Below, piece by piece: positions 28,516-39,227 of a stretch of DNA of 64,000 nucleotides. The translations under genes were made by a program, and so were the position numbers. The first letter of the stretch is position 1, and every line of letters begins with the position of its first letter. The stretch lies in assembly GCA_018970325.1 (NCBI GenBank), contig JAGWWP010000006.1, forward strand, positions 1 through 64,000. Reading direction: 5' to 3'. Under the pieces are notes generated by a model. It searched no databases. It was given only the letters and a program-made list of their open reading frames with translations, and had not been told where the DNA came from. The DNA is from Cyanobacteria bacterium REEB446 (GTDB lineage Bacteria; Cyanobacteriota; Vampirovibrionia; LMEP-6097).

Positions 28516-29597
28516 GGGGTCATTTTTCCCCAGAAATTTAAAAGCCGCTTAACCCTTTAGTTGTTGCCATTCTGCTCTCCACTTAACTCTTGAAAATTAA
28601 GCTCTAAATGTTTCAGCTGCGACTCCAAAGAATTATGTGTATTTTCAAAATTCGCAAGAATTTCCTCTTCAATTGCTATAAGAGTATGAAAAGTTGAGTG
28701 ATGGCTAAGAATAGCGTCACTAAGCAAAGAAGCTGCTTGGAGAAGTTCGTGATTGAATTGTGATTCAGGAACACTATTAACTAATTTTTTCTCACGGAAA
28801 TCTTTTAAAATTTCATTCTCACGTCCAAAATCACGAGGAGTCTTCTTATATTCTGACATTAATTCTGTTTCCAAAGTCGAAATAAGCTCTCGGTGAGAAT
28901 CTGACATATTTCCTAGAATCTGCAACTTTTGCGACAGTTTCAGAAAATGAAGTTGAAAACTCGTTATGTACTCAAGTCTTTCTTTTTTTGAATCGTTATG
29001 TAAATTTATAAAATCAATCTGAGTACGACAAATGCTTTCAAAGGTGCCAAAAATATCATGAATTAATTCTGTTTTTCTAACATGGCTTAATTTCGATTTA
29101 TGAGACTTATCAGTGTAAGCTTCGACGACTTCAGGATAGGAAAAAAAACCAGTAAAAGGTAAATTGGTAATGAGTTTCAGCTGAACACCTACACCCTCAA
29201 GCAGCTTTCCACTAGCTAGACTCCCCGTATTTGGACCTTCTGCATTCTCTCCACTTAAGCGAATCCTCTCAGAGTTTAAAGTCTCTATCATCTCTTTAAT
29301 TCTCTCAATATAATTCGGAAGAATTTTCTGAAAAGATTCTCTACAGTCTTTAATTTTCTGCTTTCTATCAGCTTCAGCAGACCGCCTCGAAAGCCAAAAG
29401 GTGAGCGAGCTCGCTAAAATAGCAGCACCTGAACCACTGTTGAAAAAGCCAAGGAAACCTAGGATAGGTTCACAAGCCTTATGAATCTGAATAAGGGTAT
29501 TTTCGACAGCCATAAAATTGATACCTGAAAACAGCCTATCATATAAAAACCAAGCTATTTTCAATAACAGAAATATACTCTGGGGAAAAATGACCCC
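28516..29597. repeat. segment bounded by a perfect 19-bp inverted repeat
   Basis: GGGGTCATTTTTCCCCAGA (28516-28534) / TCTGGGGAAAAATGACCCC (29579-29597). Confidence 0.85.
28557..29564 (-). CDS. hypothetical membrane-anchored protein with long helical region
   Basis: 335 aa; hydrophobic N-terminal segment then long charged helical region; no recognised family. Confidence 0.6.
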   Translation of the reverse strand: MKIAWFLYDRLFSGINFMAVENTLIQIHKACEPILGFLGFFNSGSGAAILASSLTFWLSRRSAEADRKQKIKDCRESFQKILPNYIERIKEMIETLNSERIRLSGENAEGPNTGSLASGKLLEGVGVQLKLITNLPFTGFFSYPEVVEAYTDKSHKSKLSHVRKTELIHDIFGTFESICRTQIDFINLHNDSKKERLEYITSFQLHFLKLSQKLQILGNMSDSHRELISTLETELMSEYKKTPRDFGRENEILKDFREKKLVNSVPESQFNHELLQAASLLSDAILSHHSTFHTLIAIEEEILANFENTHNSLESQLKHLELNFQELSGEQNGNN

Positions 29598-29616
29598 TTA
29601 AAAACTCTTAATTAAT

Positions 29617-29877
29617 TTGCAAAGATTTATCATTATGCAAGAAATACCCGAGTCCTATAAATATAGAGCTGACTTATTAAAATATACGGGACTAGCCCTA
29701 CTGAGCGTTCCCGCCACAATAATTTTCTTATGTGTAACCAACTATGAATATGAACCAAGCAAACTAAACTTCATAAGATTCTCAATCGCTTTACTAATAG
29801 GCATTTCTGGAATAAAATGCTTAACAAGAGGTGTGGAAATACTTGACCAATACTATAATGACAGGAGTAAAATTTAA
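29617..29877 (+). CDS. small two-TM protein (86 aa or shorter), paralog of 28230..28436
   Basis: NFIRFSIALLIGISGIKCLTRGVEILDQY vs NLLIFMVYILLTSIGAKCIIVAVKLLDMY. Confidence 0.6.
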   Translation: MQRFIIMQEIPESYKYRADLLKYTGLALLSVPATIIFLCVTNYEYEPSKLNFIRFSIALLIGISGIKCLTRGVEILDQYYNDRSKI

Positions 29878-30066
29878 ATGAGTTTTTCAATGTTTACAGA
29901 TTATCTAAAATTTTTAATGCTCGGCATTTTTCTTATTTTCACTATCCTCAGTATTCTCCATAATTGTTTTAAATTTGAAAAATCTCAAGGAGCAATCTCC
30001 GAGGATACTTCCTTTTTTAAATATTTTATTAGGTTTTTATTTAATCCAACTTCAAAACAGCCATAA
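29878..30066 (+). CDS. tiny single-TM protein (62 aa)
   Basis: ATG follows the upstream TAA directly; layout like the 56-aa protein at 27917..28087. Confidence 0.55.
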   Translation: MSFSMFTDYLKFLMLGIFLIFTILSILHNCFKFEKSQGAISEDTSFFKYFIRFLFNPTSKQP

Positions 30067-31831
30067 ACGCATCCTGCGGCAGCTCTACTGAACCCACATT
30101 CTTCATACGCTTTTTACCTTTCTTCTGTTTATCTAAAAGCTTTTTCTTACGAGAAATATCACCACCGTAACACTTCGCAAGTACATCTTTACGACGGGCT
30201 TTCACTGTCTGCCTTGCGATGATTTTACCACCTATTGCAGCTTGTATCGGAATCTCGAAAAGGTGCTGAGGGATTACTTCTTTAAGTTTACTTGCAAGCT
30301 TAGAACCCACATCATAGGCTTTATCACGGTGAACTATAGCAGAGAGTGCATCTACTTTTTCACCATTAAGTAAAATATCTAACTTCGATAAATGGCTTTC
30401 ACGATAATCTGTAAGCTCATAATCCATAGTCGCATAACCCTTAGACAGTGACTTCATCTGATCAAAAAAATCTGTAACTATCTCAGCAAGAGGTATATGA
30501 TACTCTAGATTCACACGACTGGTTTCACTCATCGCATTATGGTGCTTCATATCGATAAAAACACCACGTTTATCTTGGCATAATTCCATAATGGCTCCTA
30601 CATATTCTTTCGGGAGCATAATTTTCACCTTCATAAAAGGCTCTTCGATTCTGTCTCTCTGAGTAGGTTCCGGAAGATTACTCGGATTATCCACCACCAC
30701 CATTTTACCCGTGGTTAAATAGACTTTATAAGAAACGCTAGGCGCAGTAATAATCAGGTTTAGATCATATTCACGCTCTAATCTTTCCTGAATAACCTCC
30801 ATATGCAGCATCCCAAGGAAGCCACATCTAAAACCAGAACCCAGTGCATTAGAAGTCTCTGGCTCAAAAACTATAGAAGTATCATTTAACTTCAGCCTAG
30901 ATAAAGCTTCTTTTAAATCCGTGTATTCCACTGAATCCACGGGATACATACCACAGAATACCACTGGCATAGCTGCTTTATAACCAGGAATTGGTTTATC
31001 TGCTGGATGACTTACTTGGGTAATCGTGTCACCAACTATATTCTGAATCTCTTTTATCGAGCAAGCTATATAACCAACATCCCCAGCCCTTAGTTCTTCT
31101 ACTTCTTTTTTATTAGGCGTTCTATAACCGACTTCTATAACTTGATATTCTTTACCAGCCTGCATAAATCTAACATTTTCAAGCCTCTTAACTTTACCTT
31201 CAAGAATACGACAGTAAGCCACTATGCCAAGGTAAGCATCATAATAGCTATCAAAGACTAAAGCTTTTAAAGGCTTTTCAAGCTCTGATTTAGCTGGTGG
31301 AATACGTTCTATAATTGCATCTAAAAGCTTATCTATGTTATAACCAGTCTTAGCACTGATTTCTATAGCATCAGAACAGTCAAGACCGACTATATCTTCT
31401 ACTTCTTTTTTTACTCTCTCTACTTCAGCACTAGGTAAATCCACCTTATTAATTACAGGGATAATCTCTAAATTATTTTCTAAAGCTAAATAGACATTAG
31501 CTAAAGTCTGTGCCTCCACACCTTGCGTCGCATCTACTACTAGCAAAGCCCCTTCACAAGCAGCAAGTGACCTAGAAACTTCATAAGTAAAATCCACATG
31601 CCCTGGAGTATCGATTAAATTTAAAACATAGCCCTTATACTCCATGCGAGCCATATTAAGCTTAATCGTAATACCACGTTCTCTTTCAATATCCATGCTA
31701 TCTAAAAGCTGTTCTTTCATTTCACGTTTAGTGATAGTCCCAGTAGCTTCTAGTAGCCTATCAGCTAAAGTTGACTTACCATGATCGATATGGGCAATTA
31801 TTGAAAAAACTCGGGTTTTACTGTCTGACAC
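30041..31831 (-). CDS. lepA: elongation factor 4 (LepA)
   Basis: [73 protein letters not shown] track extends to 31882; likely GTG start at 31831 ([12 protein letters not shown]). Confidence 0.93.
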   Translation of the reverse strand: MSDSKTRVFSIIAHIDHGKSTLADRLLEATGTITKREMKEQLLDSMDIERERGITIKLNMARMEYKGYVLNLIDTPGHVDFTYEVSRSLAACEGALLVVDATQGVEAQTLANVYLALENNLEIIPVINKVDLPSAEVERVKKEVEDIVGLDCSDAIEISAKTGYNIDKLLDAIIERIPPAKSELEKPLKALVFDSYYDAYLGIVAYCRILEGKVKRLENVRFMQAGKEYQVIEVGYRTPNKKEVEELRAGDVGYIACSIKEIQNIVGDTITQVSHPADKPIPGYKAAMPVVFCGMYPVDSVEYTDLKEALSRLKLNDTSIVFEPETSNALGSGFRCGFLGMLHMEVIQERLEREYDLNLIITAPSVSYKVYLTTGKMVVVDNPSNLPEPTQRDRIEEPFMKVKIMLPKEYVGAIMELCQDKRGVFIDMKHHNAMSETSRVNLEYHIPLAEIVTDFFDQMKSLSKGYATMDYELTDYRESHLSKLDILLNGEKVDALSAIVHRDKAYDVGSKLASKLKEVIPQHLFEIPIQAAIGGKIIARQTVKARRKDVLAKCYGGDISRKKKLLDKQKKGKKRMKNVGSVELPQDAFMAVLKLD

Positions 31832-31852
31832 TAGGATATGATTATAACAGTT

Positions 31853-32857
31853 ATGTTCATACTGCATGGTTATCTTAATCACGGGAATTACGGTGACGAA
31901 CTTTTAGCCGAGATTGTAGAGAGAAGACTTAAAAAACACTACCCTGAAACTTCCTTCGTGAAGCTTTCTAGCAAAAATTCATTTGCAGAACATTTTAAGC
32001 TTCTCAATAGCGGAGAATATTTAATCTGCCTAGGCGGCCTATTTCAAGATAAAACCAGCTTACTAACACCTGTATATTATTTCCTAACTACTTTTTTAGC
32101 TCATTTAAAAGGCATGAAAATTCTATACCTCGCTCAAGGCATAGGCCCTTTAGAGCACCCCATTGCCAAATGGTTATGTGAAAAAGCTTTTAAATTAGCT
32201 GATTTTGTGAGTGTCAGAGATAAATCCAGTGCAGAATTTTTAAAAGAAGCTGGTATTCGCCACTTCTACGGTGCAGATTTAGCATGGACTCTCTATTCCA
32301 ATAGAAACCTCGTCCAGACACCAGAAGATTATGAAATCAGCCCAGAGATAAAAACTAAAATTGATTACTATCTTGGAAGCATCGAATCTCCAGTACCTAT
32401 ACTTTGCCTAAAAAAAGAAAAAGCCGAATATAGCGATGAATATATCGAAAGATTTCTAACTAGAGTTATAGAAGAGACTCTTCCAGACCCTAATTCACCC
32501 ATCATCATTCTAGAGATGCAAGATTCTGATGCCCGCTTACATCGTAAAGCCATGGAGTTAATCCGTAAATATCGCATGGCGAATAATGTAGTTAATGAAC
32601 TCAAGGATGTATACCTTAAGGCTAGTGAGTTTTCGCCAAATGAGTTACTTTATTGTTTAAATAAATATGGTTCTTCCATTACAGCAATGAGACTTCATGC
32701 ACTAATCCTCGGTCATATCGCAGGTCTTAAATGCACAGCTATAGCCGTAGAACCTAAAATAAATGACTTTGTACAGCAGATAGATATTTATAATCTAGAA
32801 ACCTTAAAAGATCGTGCTGAAAAGCATTATGATAAGGTACTATTCTTAAGCTTTTAA
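31853..32857 (+). CDS. csaB: polysaccharide pyruvyl transferase CsaB
   Basis: [63 protein letters not shown]. Likely start MFILHGYL at 31853 rather than 31838. Confidence 0.82.
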   Translation: MFILHGYLNHGNYGDELLAEIVERRLKKHYPETSFVKLSSKNSFAEHFKLLNSGEYLICLGGLFQDKTSLLTPVYYFLTTFLAHLKGMKILYLAQGIGPLEHPIAKWLCEKAFKLADFVSVRDKSSAEFLKEAGIRHFYGADLAWTLYSNRNLVQTPEDYEISPEIKTKIDYYLGSIESPVPILCLKKEKAEYSDEYIERFLTRVIEETLPDPNSPIIILEMQDSDARLHRKAMELIRKYRMANNVVNELKDVYLKASEFSPNELLYCLNKYGSSITAMRLHALILGHIAGLKCTAIAVEPKINDFVQQIDIYNLETLKDRAEKHYDKVLFLSF

Positions 32858-32860
32858 CTT

Positions 32861-32895
32861 GGGCGTGTAGCAGAACTCCAATTTCTGCGTTTTTA
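32861..32895 (-). repeat. dispersed repeat copy between convergent csaB and flhB
   Basis: GGGCGTGTAGCAGAACTCCAATTTCTGCGTTTTTA; supplies the TAA stop of flhB. Confidence 0.8.
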
Positions 32896-33975
32896 CCTGA
32901 AGGTCTTTTTCTTAACCTTATAAACGAATAGAAGAACTTCTGCCACTGCTTTATAGAGCTCCGGAGGTATCTCTTGGTTAAGTCTTACTAGCCTGAATAA
33001 AGCCCTAGATAAAGGGATATTCGTAATAATCGGAATATTATAAGCTTCTGCTATTTCTATAATCTGCTGGGCGATTATCTCAGAACCCTTCGCTAAAATT
33101 ATCGGAGCCTTGCTCATCTGATCATCATATTTAACAGCTAAAGCTACGTGTTCTGGGTTTTTAACGACAAAATCTGCTTCAGGTACTTTCTGCAAGCCGC
33201 TTCCACCACCACCTTGAGAGATTTCTCGCTGCTTCTGTCTACGTTTAGATTTAATTAAAGGATCACCCTCGGTACTTTTGTATTCATCCTTCATCTCTTT
33301 AAAGCTCATTTTCTGATCTTTCATGAACTTCCATTTTTGAAATAAAAAATCAACAATAGATACAGCAAAAAGTAAAATCGTACTTTTCCAAAAGAAATCC
33401 CAGAGTACATTAGCAACAGACACAAAGCCAGCAAGCTTATTAGAAGCATCTATATTACCAAGTATCGCGGGCAAATGCTCTTGAACAGTAAGGAAAGCAA
33501 TATAACCAACAGCTATAACTTTCACAAGACCTTTCCCAAGCTCAAATAGAGACTTTACGCTAAGCATATTTTTTAATCCCTTAATCGGATCTAACTTATC
33601 AAGCTTAAACTGCATGGGTTCAGTAGTGAATAGAATTCCCCCTAGCTGAAGTACTTCAATAATCACCGCTACAATTACAAGAGCAACCATAATCGGAACA
33701 AGAATTAATAAAATAGTTTTCCAAGCATGGAAAATAATAAACTGATTACTAACTTTTTCAAAATCACCAATACTTCCCCAAAAAACTTTACAAAGATCCA
33801 TCAGAAGCTTAAACATATAAGTTCCGAAATTAAAAAGACAGACAAAACCCACTATCTGAACGGCAAGAGAAGTCAAATCCTTGCTTTTAAAAACACTACC
33901 CTTTTTACGAGCTTCATTTAGCTTATGCTGAGTAGCTTCGAATTGTTTATCATCACTATCTTCATCGCCAGACAT
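32893..33975 (-). CDS. flhB: flagellar/type III export protein FlhB
   Basis: EATQHKLNEARKKGSVFKSKDL, MKDEYKSTEGDPLIKSKRRQKQRE, C-terminal KNPEHVALAVKYD (variant of NPTH). Confidence 0.87.
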   Translation of the reverse strand: MSGDEDSDDKQFEATQHKLNEARKKGSVFKSKDLTSLAVQIVGFVCLFNFGTYMFKLLMDLCKVFWGSIGDFEKVSNQFIIFHAWKTILLILVPIMVALVIVAVIIEVLQLGGILFTTEPMQFKLDKLDPIKGLKNMLSVKSLFELGKGLVKVIAVGYIAFLTVQEHLPAILGNIDASNKLAGFVSVANVLWDFFWKSTILLFAVSIVDFLFQKWKFMKDQKMSFKEMKDEYKSTEGDPLIKSKRRQKQREISQGGGGSGLQKVPEADFVVKNPEHVALAVKYDDQMSKAPIILAKGSEIIAQQIIEIAEAYNIPIITNIPLSRALFRLVRLNQEIPPELYKAVAEVLLFVYKVKKKTFR

Positions 33976-34112
33976 AAAATTAAAAAACCTACGCTACTCA
34001 TTACCTTTATATAAGCAATGTATCAACAAAATGGCCAAGACACAAGCAGCATACAAAATATAAGCCTAGCAAAAAGAAGTTAAGAAAAAGACAAGACTAG
34101 ATTAGTCTATTT

Positions 34113-35336
34113 TTAGATAGTCGCCAAAGCCTTAATCTCAGGATCACCCGTTCTAACTTCTTTACAAACTTTATCCTCAATAGCGACAAGTCTAACTGCT
34201 TCAGCTACTCTTCTAACAACATCTGGGTTAAAGGCATCTGGAATAATATATTCTGGATTAAGCTCTTCATCACTTACACAGCTAGCAATGGCTTTCGCCG
34301 CAGCGATCTTCATATTCTCAGTAACCGTATAAGCATTAGCATCTAAAAGACCCCTAAACATTCCAGGGAAGCCCAAGACATTATTTATTTGATTAGGATA
34401 ATCAGAACGACCAGTCGCCACTATCTTACAGTATTTTCTAGCTAAAGCTGGATCAACCTCTGGAGTAGGGTTTGACATAGCAAACACTACCGAATCTTTA
34501 GCCATACTCTTCAATTCATCTTCACCAATCAGATTAGGACCAGAAAGACCAATAAATATATCTGCACCTTCAAGTACCTGACTTAAACTACCTTTCTCAT
34601 GATTCGGATTAGTAATCTCAGCATAAGCTTCTTTAGAAGCATTCATATTACCACTTCTACCTTTATAAATCGCCCCAGCCCTGTCACAGCCAATAACATT
34701 CTTAATGCCCAAATCTAAAATCATCTTAGTACAAGCAACTCCAGCAGCACCAGTACCACTAAATACCACCTTCAAATCTTCAGGTCTTTTATCTAAAAGC
34801 TTAATCGCATTTAGAAGAGCTGCCGTCGTAACTATAGCCGTTCCGTGTTGGTCATCATGGAAAACTGGGATATCAACCAGATTCTGTAATTTTTCTTCTA
34901 TCTCAAAGCATCTAGGAGCAGAAATATCTTCTAAATTAATACCTCCAAAACCTGGCGAAATCATTTTTATACATTCAACTATTTCATCAACGCTCTTGCC
35001 TTCAGCATTAATAGCGATGGGATAAGCATCAATATCAGCTAACTGTTTAAAAAGCATTGCCTTGCCTTCCATGACTGGCATAGAAGCACTAGGTCCTATA
35101 TCTCCAAGTCCCAAAACTGCCGTACCATCAGTAACTACTGCCACTGAGTTTTTTTTAATGGTTAAAAATTTATCGAGATTAGGCTTATCATGAATAGCCA
35201 TGCAAACCTTAGCAACACCTGGCGTGTAAACAATGGCAAGATCATCTTTATCGTTAACCTCTTTAACCAAAGAGATTCGAATCTTACCCCCTGCGTGTGC
35301 TTCAAAAATTTTCTTGTCTTGATCTGATAAAGTCAT
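34113..35336 (-). CDS. NAD(P)-dependent malic enzyme (short form)
   Basis: [57 protein letters not shown]. Confidence 0.92.
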   Translation of the reverse strand: MTLSDQDKKIFEAHAGGKIRISLVKEVNDKDDLAIVYTPGVAKVCMAIHDKPNLDKFLTIKKNSVAVVTDGTAVLGLGDIGPSASMPVMEGKAMLFKQLADIDAYPIAINAEGKSVDEIVECIKMISPGFGGINLEDISAPRCFEIEEKLQNLVDIPVFHDDQHGTAIVTTAALLNAIKLLDKRPEDLKVVFSGTGAAGVACTKMILDLGIKNVIGCDRAGAIYKGRSGNMNASKEAYAEITNPNHEKGSLSQVLEGADIFIGLSGPNLIGEDELKSMAKDSVVFAMSNPTPEVDPALARKYCKIVATGRSDYPNQINNVLGFPGMFRGLLDANAYTVTENMKIAAAKAIASCVSDEELNPEYIIPDAFNPDVVRRVAEAVRLVAIEDKVCKEVRTGDPEIKALATI

Positions 35337-35359
35337 ATGACCATTTTAACAAAGAAATG

Positions 35360-36616
35360 CTAAGCCCTAAGAAGTTTTTTATTAGCAGCATTAATTAAAA
35401 TCTCATATTCACCCACTAACTCTGCCAGAATAGCATCCCAAGAACGCTGCTGGGCAATAGCAAAAGCCCTATCTCCAAGCTTTTTTCGCCAAGCTGAATC
35501 CTTAATTAAGGCTTCTAAATTATAAATAAAACTAAGTGGGTTTACAGTATCTAAATAATCAACTTTAGGATCTGCAAGAAAGCCTGAAACTGCCTGCTCA
35601 ATTAAATCCCGAACCCCAGGTGAATCAAAACCAAGCACTGGTAAACCTGAAGCCATAGCTTCAAGCACAACCTGCCCAAAAGTCTCAGTAACACTAGGAA
35701 AAGCAAAAATATCCGCACTTGCGTAGAGTGAAGCTAACTCTTCACCTGTTTTCAAACCAGTAAAAGCATAATTAGAAGCACCAGCTAAAGCAGCCTCTAA
35801 ATCAATACGAGAAGGGCCTTCACCAACAATTAAAATCTGAATATCTTCAGGATATTTTATTAATAAGTGCTTAAATGATTCCACCAACTTTTCCAAAGAC
35901 TTCTCTTCAGCCAGTCTTCCCGCATAAAGAATAGTCAGTTTATTAGAACTTAAACCATAGGCTTCAAGTTTTTTCTTATCAGCTTTACTTGGATTAAACA
36001 GCTTATGATCGACTCCACGACCGAAAACTCCAACATTTTCAACACCTATACCTTCCAATTGAGCTTTAGAACTCGGACTAGGAGCTAAAACTCTATCAGC
36101 TTTAGAATAAATCATTTTAGTCACCACATTTATAATATTCTCTACATAAGGTATTTGATAGCGTGGTGCGTAAGCAGCAATATCAGTATGAAATGTCGCT
36201 AGGGACGGGAGTTTCATTTTCTCTATATAATAATGCCCGACAGCACCCAATGTTACAGGCGTAACCAAGTGAATAATATCTGGCTGAAACTTATATAAAG
36301 CCTCCTCTACGACTTTATTAGAACTAGGAATTAGCGATTGTAAAGCTGCTATAGGTAGCTGCATAAATTCATTATCTAAAAATTTTGCGAAAAGCTCATC
36401 TTCAGGCTTTACTAAATTAAGTTCTTTATATAAGCCAAATGGAATACCTGGCACTCTCACAACTTGAGTGCTAGAGTAACACTCCTCGCCATCTCCGATA
36501 GTAATCAATAGAACTTCATGACGATTTTTCTCTAAGTACTTAATAATTTTCTCGACGGTACGAACAACACCGTTTACCTGTGGGAGAAAAGTTTCTGTTA
36601 ATATCGCTACTCTCAA
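35360..36616 (-). CDS. family 4 glycosyltransferase
   Basis: MRVAILTETFLPQVNGVVRTVEKII, GVDHKLFNPSK, ASADIFAFPSVTETFGQVVLEAMASGLPV. Confidence 0.9.
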   Translation of the reverse strand: MRVAILTETFLPQVNGVVRTVEKIIKYLEKNRHEVLLITIGDGEECYSSTQVVRVPGIPFGLYKELNLVKPEDELFAKFLDNEFMQLPIAALQSLIPSSNKVVEEALYKFQPDIIHLVTPVTLGAVGHYYIEKMKLPSLATFHTDIAAYAPRYQIPYVENIINVVTKMIYSKADRVLAPSPSSKAQLEGIGVENVGVFGRGVDHKLFNPSKADKKKLEAYGLSSNKLTILYAGRLAEEKSLEKLVESFKHLLIKYPEDIQILIVGEGPSRIDLEAALAGASNYAFTGLKTGEELASLYASADIFAFPSVTETFGQVVLEAMASGLPVLGFDSPGVRDLIEQAVSGFLADPKVDYLDTVNPLSFIYNLEALIKDSAWRKKLGDRAFAIAQQRSWDAILAELVGEYEILINAANKKLLRA

Positions 36617-36618
36617 AT

Positions 36619-36972
36619 TTACCTCTTTAAAGAATTTTTAACCTGTAGATATCTAGAGAATGCCTTAAAGAAGGTATCTGCTGCTTTAAACAATACAATT
36701 AAAACATCTATTGCCTTTAGAAACAAGGACTTACCATTCACCATCATAAAACGATCTATAAACTTAAGCCCCAAAGCACTAATCAGTGGCAATAAAAGAC
36801 TTAAAGTATTAGCATTAGGCTTCATCAGAATAGAGTCACGAAAATCAGCAAGCTTAAGCTCAATCTCCCTCAGAGCCTCTTTGATCGAACTAGTCAAGAA
36901 TGTAAGCACCAAAAGAAATAACGTTAAGACAATGAACAGCGTTATTAATAAGATTTTGGCAGCTATTAGCAT
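36619..36972 (-). CDS. hypothetical membrane protein
   Basis: 117 aa with N-terminal TM segment. Confidence 0.5.
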   Translation of the reverse strand: MLIAAKILLITLFIVLTLFLLVLTFLTSSIKEALREIELKLADFRDSILMKPNANTLSLLLPLISALGLKFIDRFMMVNGKSLFLKAIDVLIVLFKAADTFFKAFSRYLQVKNSLKR

Positions 36973-36984
36973 TTAGTTTAGGTG

Positions 36985-37554
36985 TTACTCATTCTTAAGA
37001 GTAACATAGTCCACCGGAACCTCTGTCGGAGTCGATCTTCCAAATACAAGAACGCTAACTTTCACAGTCATCTTCTCTTCGTTAATTTCAGATACTTCTC
37101 CCTCCAAACCTTCAAAAGGTCCAGCCAAGATAGTAACGAAATCACCAAATTTAAAGTCAATTTCTTTTTTCGTCGCAAGCCTAGAATCACCAAGAACAGT
37201 ATTCTTACGAAGTATTCTTCTGACTTCTGAATCACTGATAGTCGGAGGATCTTTACGATCACCACCAACGAAGCCTAATACCCCTGGAGCTTCTCTAACT
37301 GTTTTCCAAGTATCATCGTCAAGTACCATGTCAACAAGAACATAACCAGGATATTCTTTTTCCTGCTTCTCAACTCTCTTACCTTGCTTAACTTTTACGA
37401 TAGGTCTTTCTGGAACAGCTACTGAGAAAATTCTATCCCAGACTTCCATCGTTTCTATACGTTTTTCTATATAGCCTTTAACTTTTTTCTCATGACCGCT
37501 CGCTGTTTGCACAACATACCAGCCCCTCTTTCCACTTCGTTTTCTAGTCGTCAT
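36985..37554 (-). CDS. nusG: transcription termination/antitermination protein NusG
   Basis: GWYVVQTASGHEKKVKGYIEKRIE, PGYVLVDMVLDDDTW, GVLGFVGG, KOW motif FGDFVTILAGPFEGLEGEV. Confidence 0.95.
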   Translation of the reverse strand: MTTRKRSGKRGWYVVQTASGHEKKVKGYIEKRIETMEVWDRIFSVAVPERPIVKVKQGKRVEKQEKEYPGYVLVDMVLDDDTWKTVREAPGVLGFVGGDRKDPPTISDSEVRRILRKNTVLGDSRLATKKEIDFKFGDFVTILAGPFEGLEGEVSEINEEKMTVKVSVLVFGRSTPTEVPVDYVTLKNE

Positions 37555-37853
37555 TATTTAGCCACAACTCCTTTAAATAAATCAAAAAATCTCTCAAATG
37601 CTATGTCTAAAGCGTAGATAGTTACGGCAATAATAGTAACGATAACAAGTACATTCACAAATTCTCTAATAACTTCTTCTCTAGTAGGCCAGTCTATCTT
37701 CTTAAATTCATAGACAACACCCTCTAAATACTGAGGCAAAGGCTCTTTAACAGCAAGCCCAATTTCTGGTGAATCATCCTCTGTAAGCCAAGCCAAGAAC
37801 TTATTCTTTTCAGGCTTAGCCTTTTTATTATCTAGACTCTCTAGCTTTTCCAT
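37554..37853 (-). CDS. secE: preprotein translocase subunit SecE
   Basis: YLEGVVYEFKKIDWPTREEVIREFVNVLVIVTI; adjacent to nusG. Confidence 0.92.
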   Translation of the reverse strand: MEKLESLDNKKAKPEKNKFLAWLTEDDSPEIGLAVKEPLPQYLEGVVYEFKKIDWPTREEVIREFVNVLVIVTIIAVTIYALDIAFERFFDLFKGVVAK

Positions 37854-38023
37854 AAAAAAATTAACTCCCCGTAGGAAGCCTTAACTATGCTAGCAAAATA
37901 TACCCAGGAAAGCAAAGAAAGCAAGAATTTATTTAAGGATCAGCTCAAAAATACTGGAATCATTTCTTCTGCTTAATAAAGAAATTTTGTTAAGACTAAA
38001 ATCTTTTGTGGAAAAATAAACAT

Positions 38024-38052
38024 ACCAACTGGTCGGCTTTATAATATAATTA
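38024..38052. promoter_or_regulatory. candidate TetR operator/promoter
   Basis: ACCAACTGGTCGGC dyad followed by TATAATATAAT, ~40 nt upstream of the TetR ORF. Confidence 0.4.
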
Positions 38053-38091
38053 GAAAATCGTCATTAAAAGTAAATAGCTAAAAGTCAAATC

Positions 38092-38658
38092 ATGCAAAAA
38101 CACGAAGATAAAATTAATCAAATTCTTGATTCAGTAGAGAATTTATTACTAAATAGCAACATTAGTGAAATAAGCCTAAATAAAATAATTACAGAAAGCG
38201 GTCTCAGCAAGGGAGGATTCTTTCATTATTTTAAAAATAAAGATGATCTAATAATAGCTCTCACAGAAAGATCTATGGAAATTTATAAAACTCTTATAAT
38301 CGATGAAATGAATTTAGATCCTAATCCTATTGGACGTTTCATTAGAGCACAAGCGCGTTTAATGCTAGGCAATACTATTTCAAAGCCATGCTATGAGTAT
38401 GAAAGACTAGAAACTATAGGACAAGTACTCTTATTAAGCTTGATGGCAAATCCCAAGCTTCTAGACACTTATCGTAAATGTTACAGTGACTTTGAACAAT
38501 TCTACAGGAATGATGGTCTAGCACTAAGTAAATCAATGCTTCTAAACTGTGCCATAGATGGTTTATGGATGGCTAAAAGTATAGGAGTGCAAATTCACAG
38601 CAAAGAAGAGATTAATGAATTATTAGAAGAAATTATTCGTTCAAGTAGCGAAAAATAA
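38092..38658 (+). CDS. TetR/AcrR family regulator
   Basis: SEISLNKIITESGLSKGGFFHYFKNKDDLIIALTER helix-turn-helix. Confidence 0.87.
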   Translation: MQKHEDKINQILDSVENLLLNSNISEISLNKIITESGLSKGGFFHYFKNKDDLIIALTERSMEIYKTLIIDEMNLDPNPIGRFIRAQARLMLGNTISKPCYEYERLETIGQVLLLSLMANPKLLDTYRKCYSDFEQFYRNDGLALSKSMLLNCAIDGLWMAKSIGVQIHSKEEINELLEEIIRSSSEK

Positions 38659-38673
38659 AATTAAGGAGAAAAA

Positions 38674-39186
38674 ATGGCTACAGCTAATATTAATATTTTT
38701 GATAATTTAATTAATCAAATTGAAATTATAAATATCGCAATTTTGTCACTGATTGTCCTGGAGATATTTATAGATTTTTTCTTTTATCGAAATGAAAGAG
38801 ATTTTAGCGAATCAATGTTAGCAGCAGAAATCTCCTTACTATACCAATTTTTTCTGCATACTAAAAAAATTAAAAAGCTAGGTTTCTTAGAATTGATTTT
38901 CAATACCCCATCAAGCCACAGAGTACATCATGGTTCTAATCAAAAGTATCTTGATAAAAATTATGGCTCCATACTGATCATTTGGGATAGACTGTTTGGC
39001 ACTTATCAGAAAGAAGAAGAGAAGGTCATCTACGGTCTCACTAAGCCAGTTAAAAGCAAAAACCCTCTAGTCATAAATATTACAGAGCTTTCAAGAACTT
39101 GGAAAGGTTTTATGCAAAGTGAAAATTTATATAAAAAAGCATTATGGTTATTCAGTCGTCCACAAGATAGTAATTTATTGATTTAG
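38674..39186 (+). pseudogene. sterol desaturase/fatty acid hydroxylase family protein, apparently internally deleted
   Basis: C-terminal FNTPSSHRVHHGSNQKYLDKNYGSILIIWDRLFGTYQKEEE intact; N-terminal His boxes missing in a 170-aa ORF. Confidence 0.65.
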
Positions 39187-39227
39187 GATTTTAAAACATT
39201 TAAGAAAAATATTATAGGAGAAACATT

